Part shown: piece after piece, positions 45,901 to 51,679 of the stretch
Numbering within the stretch: the first letter of the stretch is position 1
How the letters are laid out: each line of letters opens with the position of its first letter
Assembly: GCA_024220525.1 (NCBI GenBank)
Contig: JAMYWO010000277.1
Coordinates: 1-51,679 of the forward strand
Direction: 5' to 3'
DNA length: 51,679 bases
Source: Cochliopodium minus
Taxonomy: Eukaryota; Discosea; Himatismenida; Cochliopodiidae
Made by a program: the position numbers and the translations under genes
The notes under the pieces: model-generated
Databases searched by the model: none
What the model was told of the DNA's origin: nothing
Seen by the model: the letters and a program-made list of their open reading frames with translations, nothing else

Positions 45901-48900
45901 TTAATTCATTTCAATATCCCCTGAAGTCCATTTAGTTCCTTCTTTGTGAGATTGATTTTGTTGAAAGTTTTGGGGAAAATTGTGATTTGAAACAAACTGT
46001 TCAGTTTTGTTTTTAGAAAAATGTCTCAAGATCAAAAGAGAAGAAACAGAAACAACAACCATCAGCAAAGGAATTCCAACAGAAAGACCAATAATCACTC
46101 CCAAATTTTTTTTACAATTTGAATTCAAAGTTGCCGAAATCGAAACAGAAAGTGAATTTTGTTGATTGAGAAGATTTTGAGAATATTTATCACATTCACT
46201 TTTCTTGTATGTTGGTTTCAAAATAAATTGAGAATCATCAAAATTTGTTGTTTGAGAACAATTATAATTGAAAAGTGAAATGTTGTTTGTTGAAGTGTTT
46301 TTTGGTCTTTCATTCAAAATGAAAGTTATATTCCCATTCAATTCAACACATCCTGAAACAATAAAAATTGAACCATTTTGATTGTTATTATTATTTTGAT
46401 CAAAGTTTGAGATAATCACAAAAGTGGAATTCGAAGTTTGATTCAAATTTCCAATAATATTTACACTTGTTGAATTCAAAGTTATTGTTTCTGAAAAAAT
46501 GATGATTGAATTTGTGAGATTTGATGAAAAAGAATAAACCCATCCATTTGAAGATAAAACACAAGAAATGTTGAAAAAAGAAACATCATTCACAATCAAT
46601 CCATTTTCTCCACATTTCTCGCAATCAGGAACATTGTACAAACATTTTGAAGGAGGAATTGTTGGAGGGATTGATGTTGTGTAAGTCGTAGAAGTAAAAG
46701 AAGGAAAATTTGAAACAGATGGAGGGGTAGGAGTTAATGGAGAAGGGATTATTGTTGAAGGTAAGTTGGTTATGAACGTTGTGGGAGTGTTTGTTGATGG
46801 AGATGTTGTAGAGGGAATAGGAACAGTTGGAAAAGATGTAGAAGTATTGAAAGTAGAAGGGGGAATTGTTGAGGAGCTATTTGGACAATTTTGTGATCCA
46901 TATGAGTAATAATATTGAGATCTTAGCTCATTTCCTCCCCATACTGTTATCTTTTATTTTAAAAAAGTATAAAACATTAAAAAAAATATCAGAATTCTGA
47001 TATTTTTCTGAACATTTTAATAGGAATTAAAAATAAATGAATGAATTAAATATCACAAAATAAAATATGAATTGAAATTACAAAAAGTTGTATAAAAGTC
47101 AAAAAAATTTGTCTTTATTAATAAAATTGAAAAGAATTTAAAAATAAGAAAATGAATGAGCGTGAATCAAAAAATTTTGGATAAAAGTTACCTGATCAAA
47201 ATCTCTTAAAATGTAAAAATAAAGATCACAAGAATTCAAAGAAGTTGGATCATTTCCAAAACTCAAATTTCCATTACCAACACCTCCATATGAATTGGAT
47301 TCATTATTGTAAAGAACATTTGTGAAAGTAACTGTCAAATTGCTTGGAGATACAGAAACAATGCTCGATACAATGTTTGCTACAAGTCCAGTGGTTACAT
47401 TAACACTCCCTGAAAAATATGAATTTTCAACCAAAATTGTTGCACTAACATTACTACCAGAAGAAATCAATCCAATCAACCCTATTGAAATGGTGAACAA
47501 AATTAAAATGTTAATAAATATTAAAAAATAAACTAAAATTTAATTTTTTAAGATATAAAAAATTGAGAAAAGTAACTAATTTGTTTAGTAAAAAATTAAT
47601 AAAAAATAAAAAAATAAAATAAATTAATTATTTTTATTACCTCCCACATTAGATTTTCCTTTTAAAGTAGATTTACAATAACAATCAACGATCCTTAAAT
47701 TTTGTTGCTCTGCATAATAAAATCCAATAATTCCTCCGATATTTCCTGATGTAGTAGAAATAGCAGTTACATTCGATCCAGAATATAATTCTTTCACTTA
47801 AAAAAGTAATTTGAAAAAAATTTTTAGAAGGAATTAAATAGTTAATATTAATTTTTAATTAAAAACTTTACAATAAACAAAACTGTATGATTCTCCAACT
47901 TAAATACAAATTGTAAATTAAAAATAAAATAAAAATATTGAAATATTGTTACTGAGAGGAGACACTGCATTAGAAGATGATAAAATTGTTCCTTGAAGCG
48001 TTCCACTCTTTGAAATATTACAGCTCGAAACTTGTCCGGCCAATCCTCCTTTTAAATAATAATAAATATTACAAAAAATAAAGATCAAAAAATAATGAGA
48101 AATTTTAAATGAAATTTTGAATTAATTATTAAAAAATGAAAATGATGACTTAATTGACAACAAAAAAAAAAAGTATAAAAATAATTTTTTTAAAATGAAA
48201 AAAAAAATAATTAAAATGAAAGTTTTATTTTAATACCTGAAAAAGGGTTGTTTGTTTGCATTATCACTTGTGAAGCATTGTTTTGAAATCCTAAATTATG
48301 GCAATTACTCATATCTCCTCCATTAAAGTAACCAACTATTATTTTTTTTTTTTTGAAAATATTTACAATTTTTAATAATCAAAAACAAAAAAATAGTTGA
48401 TTTTATACCAATTCCACCAACATTTTGACTTAAACCAAATGAAGTGATCAATGTATTTTGAACGATACAAGAATCAATAAATCCATTTGTTGAACCAAAT
48501 AAACCTCCAAGATATCCTGTTCCATTTATAACATTTGAAAGAGATGGATTTGTTGTATTCAAGGTGATATTCAATGCAACTATGTTTGTACAAGATCCAC
48601 ATAATGCTCCAACATATTGAATTGATGAAGAGATATTGAAATTGAGAAGAAAAAGGTTTTTGAAAGTTGGAGAATTCCCACTGAAAAATATTCCTTTCAA
48701 AATAAAAAATCAATTTTTTTTTTTTTTATTTTTTTATTTTTTTTTGAATGGTATTTTACCATTTGTGCTTGTGAAATTAATGATAAAGTTGAATTGTCCA
48801 TCAAGAGTTCCTGTAAAATTTAAGATGCTGACAAAATTGTAATTTGTGCAATCTATTGTTTGATTGAGAGTGTAAATCAATGATGAATTTCCACCAACCA

Positions 48901-49051
48901 TGTTTTGAAGATCACCACAAGATGAAATATTAATAGATTTCACTTCTATCATGAGTAAAGCGAAAATTGTATACTGTTTAAAATTGTGAGAACAATTGTT
49001 TTGATTAAAAGATTAAAAATTTCATACCAACGTGTAAAGAAGAATTCTCAT
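45901..49051 (-). CDS. GLUG-repeat surface membrane protein, copy A
   Basis: About ten short exons from the ATG at 49051 (MRILLYTL, intron, YTIFALLMIEVKS), a signal peptide. The ectodomain starts INISSCGDLQNMVGGNSS and contains GLUG-type repeats: GTGYLGGLFGSTNGFIDSCI, SGNIGGIIGFYY, a GKSNVGGLIG-like unit and others split over exons. A Pro/Thr/Ser-rich stalk (about 46.65-46.88 kb; TSTSFPTVPIPSTTSPSTNT) leads to a Cys-bearing membrane-proximal domain (YNVPDCEKCGENGLIVNDVS). Then comes a membrane helix (LGVIIGLSVGIPLLMVVVSV) and a cytosolic tail rich in Gln/Asn. GLUG repeats occur in bacterial and protist adhesins and IgA peptidases. Likely a heavily glycosylated adhesin. It is the older-looking or equal partner of copy B, 125 bp away. 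Confidence 0.82.
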
Positions 49052-49175
49052 TTGAGATTTTATTTTAAATTTTTTAATAATAAAAAAATTAATCATTTTG
49101 ACTGAGGAAATGATTTTTGGTGGATGTTTTGGGAAGATTTTGTTTTTCCTCTTTAATTAAAAAAAAGTAAAAAAA

Positions 49176-51679
49176 TTAAAGATCTTTCATTTCATTTTCT
49201 CCACCTGTCCATTTAGTTAGTTCTTTGTGAGATTGATTTTGTTGAAAGTTTTGAGTGGAGTTGTGATTTGAAACAAACTGTTCAGTTTTGTTTTTAGAAA
49301 AATGTCTCAAGATCAAAAGAGAAGAAACAGAAACAACAACCATCAGCAAAGGAATTCCAACAGAAAGACCAATAATCACTCCCAAATTTTTTTTACAATT
49401 TGAATTCAAAGTTGCCGAAATCGAAACAGAAAGTGAATTTTGTTGATTGAGAAGATTTTGAGAATATTTATCACATTCACTTTTCTTGTATGTTGGTTTC
49501 AAAATAAATTGAGAATCATCAAAATTTGTTGTTTGAGAACAATTATAATTGAAAAGTGAAATGTTGTTTGTTGAAGTGTTTTTTGGTCTTTCATTCAAAA
49601 TAAAAGTTATATTCCCATTCAATTCAACACATCCCGAAACAACAAAAAATGAAGCATTTTGATTGTTATTATTATTTTGATCAAAGTTTGAGATAATAAT
49701 AAAAGTGGAATTCGAAGTTTGATTCAAATTTCCAACAATATTTACACTTGTTGAATTCAAAGTTATTGTTTCTGAAAAAATGATGATTGAATTTGTGAGA
49801 TTTGACGAAAAAGAATAAACCCATCCATTTGAAGATAAAACACAAGAAATGTTGAAAAAAGAAACATCATTCACAATCAATCCATTTTCTCCACATTTCT
49901 CGCAATCAGGAACATTGTACAAACATTTTAAAGGAGGAATTGTTGTTGAAGGGATTGATGTTGTGGGAATTGAAGTTGAAGTTGAAGAGGTTGTTGTCGA
50001 AGTAAAAGAAGTAAAATTTGAAACAGATGGAGAAGTAGGAGTTAATGGAGTGGGAGAAGCGATTATTGTTGAAGGTAAGTTGGTTATGAACTTTGTGGGA
50101 GTATTTGTTGGTGGAGTATTTGTTGGAGAAAGAGTATTTGTTGAAGGAGATGTAGTAGAGGGAATAGGAACAGTTGGAAGAGAAGTGGTAAGGAAAGTAG
50201 AAGAATTGGAAGTAGAAGGGGGAATTGTTGAATAACAATTTGGACAATTTTGTGATCCATATGAGTAATAATATTGAGATCTTAATTCATTTCCTCCCCA
50301 TATTGTCTTTTATTTTAAAAAAGTATAAAAAATTAAAAAGAATATTTAAAAAATTTAAAAAAATGGGAATTTAAAACATTAATAAAAAATAAATTTTATA
50401 AAAAATTAAATTAAAAAGAAATGAATTAAATATTGAATAAACATTAAAAATTAAAAATTAAAATATTTTGAACAAAAGTTACCTGATCAAAATCATTTAA
50501 AACGAAACAATAAAGATCACAAGAATTCAAAGAAGTTGGATCATTTCCAAAACTCAAATTTCCATTACCAACACCTCCATATGAATTGGATTCATTATTG
50601 TAAAGAACATTTGTGAAAGTAACTGTCAAATTATTTGGAGACACAGAATCAATGCTCGATACAATGTTCGCTACAAATCCAGTGATTACATTAACACTCC
50701 CCGAAAAATATGAATTGTTCATCAAAATTGTTATTTTTGCATTGGTTAAAGAATTGTATATTTTGCCAATTAAACCTATTGAAATGGTGAACAAAAGAAA
50801 TGTTGATAAAAATTAAAATTTAAACAAAAAAAAAAGAATTTATTAAACGAAATTTTGATAAAGTTATAAAATTGATTATTGTAAAAAAAATAAAAATTTT
50901 TTTTTAATTTGAAAAATTTGTTATGTCACATGATAAAAATATTAATTATCAAAATCTATTTTTTTACCTCCTGCACAAGAATAACCACTCAAAGTAGATT
51001 TTGAATAACAATCAGAAATTTCAATGTTGGAATCATCAATCCCACAATATATTCCTAAAACTCCTCCAACATTTCCTTCTCCTGAAAATGTTGAAATTAC
51101 GCTCACATTTGAACTTGAATACAACTCTTTCACTTAAAAAAGTAATTTAAAAATAAAAATTATTCCGATATAAACAAATTAATTTATTAAATTTATACTA
51201 CAGGAAATTGAACTTGAAGCTTTCCCAACTAAAATTTGAGAAAAAATTTTTTTAAAAAAATTAAATTAAGTTGGATATTGAAAAATTAAATTTGTGAAAA
51301 TTTAATTAAATTAAATTGGAGTTTTAAAATTTTTACTGAGAGGAGACACTGCATTAGAAGATGATAAAATTGTTCCTTGAAGTGTTCCACTTTTTGAAAT
51401 AAAACTGTTTGAAAATTGTCCAATCAATCCTCCTTTTAAAAATAATAAATATTACAAAAAATAAAAGATCAAAAAATAATGAGAAATTTTAAATGAAAAT
51501 TATGAATTATTTATAAAATGAAAATGATAACTTATTTGATAACAAAAAGTATAAAAATTATTTTTTTAAAATGAAAAAAAAATAATTAAAACGAAAGTTT
51601 TATTTAATACCTGAAAAAGGGTTGTTTGTTTGCATTATCACTTGTGAAGCATTGTTTTGAAATCCTAAATTATGGCAAT
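49176..51679 (-). CDS. GLUG-repeat surface membrane protein, copy B (5' end outside window)
   Basis: Tandem paralogue of copy A, cut by the window edge in its N-terminal exons. The 248-residue C-terminal exon differs from copy A at only about a dozen positions until the last residues, where the tail ends in EMKDL instead of EMN. The GLUG exons at 51.1-50.95 and 50.8-50.47 kb match copy A (GEGNVGGVLG, NSNYFSGSVNV-like strands). Introns are conserved in position and largely in sequence. The Pro/Thr stalk (50.23-49.95 kb) is longer than in copy A because of extra TNTPPTNTPT-type units and an added Ser/Thr run (STTTSSTSTSIPTTSIPSTT). Same predicted role as copy A. Confidence 0.8.

Larger units (their letters stand above)
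45901..51679. repeat. Direct tandem duplication, unit about 3.3 kb
   Basis: Copies A and B are in direct orientation: 45901-46641 pairs with 49176-49922 (offset about 3,275-3,281), the GLUG exon near 47.2-47.5 kb with 50.5-50.8 kb, and 48.24-48.31 kb with 51.61-51.68 kb (offset about 3,370). Offsets grow through small indels in introns and the stalk. Introns as well as exons align, so the duplication is recent or maintained by gene conversion. Confidence 0.88.

Noticed and set aside
49849-50235. Plus-strand Val/Glu/Gly-rich open frame
   Set aside because: It is the antisense of the Pro/Thr stalk of GLUG copy B; repeats on the minus strand explain it.
1-51679. Transposons, retroelements, viral remnants, rRNA or tRNA genes
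   Set aside because: No reverse transcriptase, integrase, transposase or capsid-like sequence, no terminal repeats, and no clear tRNA B-box with a cloverleaf were found by reading; a tRNA or small RNA could still be missed without a covariance search.

Overview
The window is nuclear DNA of a single-celled eukaryote with a very AT-rich genome (intergenic and intron sequence is almost pure A/T). Genes are densely packed on both strands, often 50-350 bp apart, and most are split by many short GT-AG introns of about 50-100 bp. TAA, TAG and TGA all act as stops, so the standard code is used. The gene content suggests a free-living amoeboid protist, probably with a flagellated stage: a Roco (LRRK2-type) LRR-GTPase-kinase, a BEACH-domain giant protein, beta-helix and GLUG-type surface proteins, a secreted cellulase, and CFAP20, a ciliary protein. 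Amoebozoa, Heterolobosea or Anaeramoebae are all possible; I cannot name the species.

Layout, left to right. 1-653 (-): N-terminal part of an Nopp140/SRP40-like LisH protein, running off the edge. 949-2917 (+): secreted GH5 cellulase cut into about 16 exons. 3184-13611 (-): a BEACH protein whose BEACH domain stops halfway at an AT microsatellite. 13845-14221 (+): a bacterial-type HU/IHF DNA-binding protein with an intron. 14457-16281 (-): SH3 plus coiled-coil protein. 16363-17525 (-): SLC35F-type transporter. 17695-18820 (-): two tandem single-PAS proteins separated by a 45-T tract. 19164-22936 (+): a small secreted protein, a PIG-X-like GPI-mannosyltransferase subunit and a class M sirtuin (SirTM). 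23109-23818 (-): cupin_3 protein. 24160-32571 (+): Roco kinase. 32753-36274 (-): GT4 glycosyltransferase, a Lys/Glu-rich secretory protein ending HQEL, and CFAP20, followed by a possible broken small gene. 36759-41639 (+): beta-helix surface protein, two-pass membrane RasGAP and a myristoylation-motif EF-hand protein. 41792-45832 (-): a mitochondrial EttA-type ABC-F ATPase with clustered frame breaks. 45901-51679 (-): a recent tandem pair of GLUG surface proteins, the second cut by the window edge.

There is no single operon-like system. Several genes look bacterial in ancestry but carry spliceosomal introns (GH5, HU, SirTM, EttA), so they belong to the nuclear genome and are not bacterial contamination. 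Signalling genes (Roco kinase, membrane RasGAP, EF-hand, PAS pair, SH3) and surface or secretory genes (PIG-X, GT4, beta-helix and GLUG proteins, cellulase) dominate.

Two cautions affect reading. The EttA gene, the SLC35F first exon and the 36.3-36.6 kb fragment show frame breaks that look like shortened homopolymers, so the base-level consensus may contain indels. The BEACH/cellulase junction lies at a low-complexity tract where an assembly join could hide. I saw no transposon, retroelement, viral remnant, rRNA, tRNA or CRISPR array.
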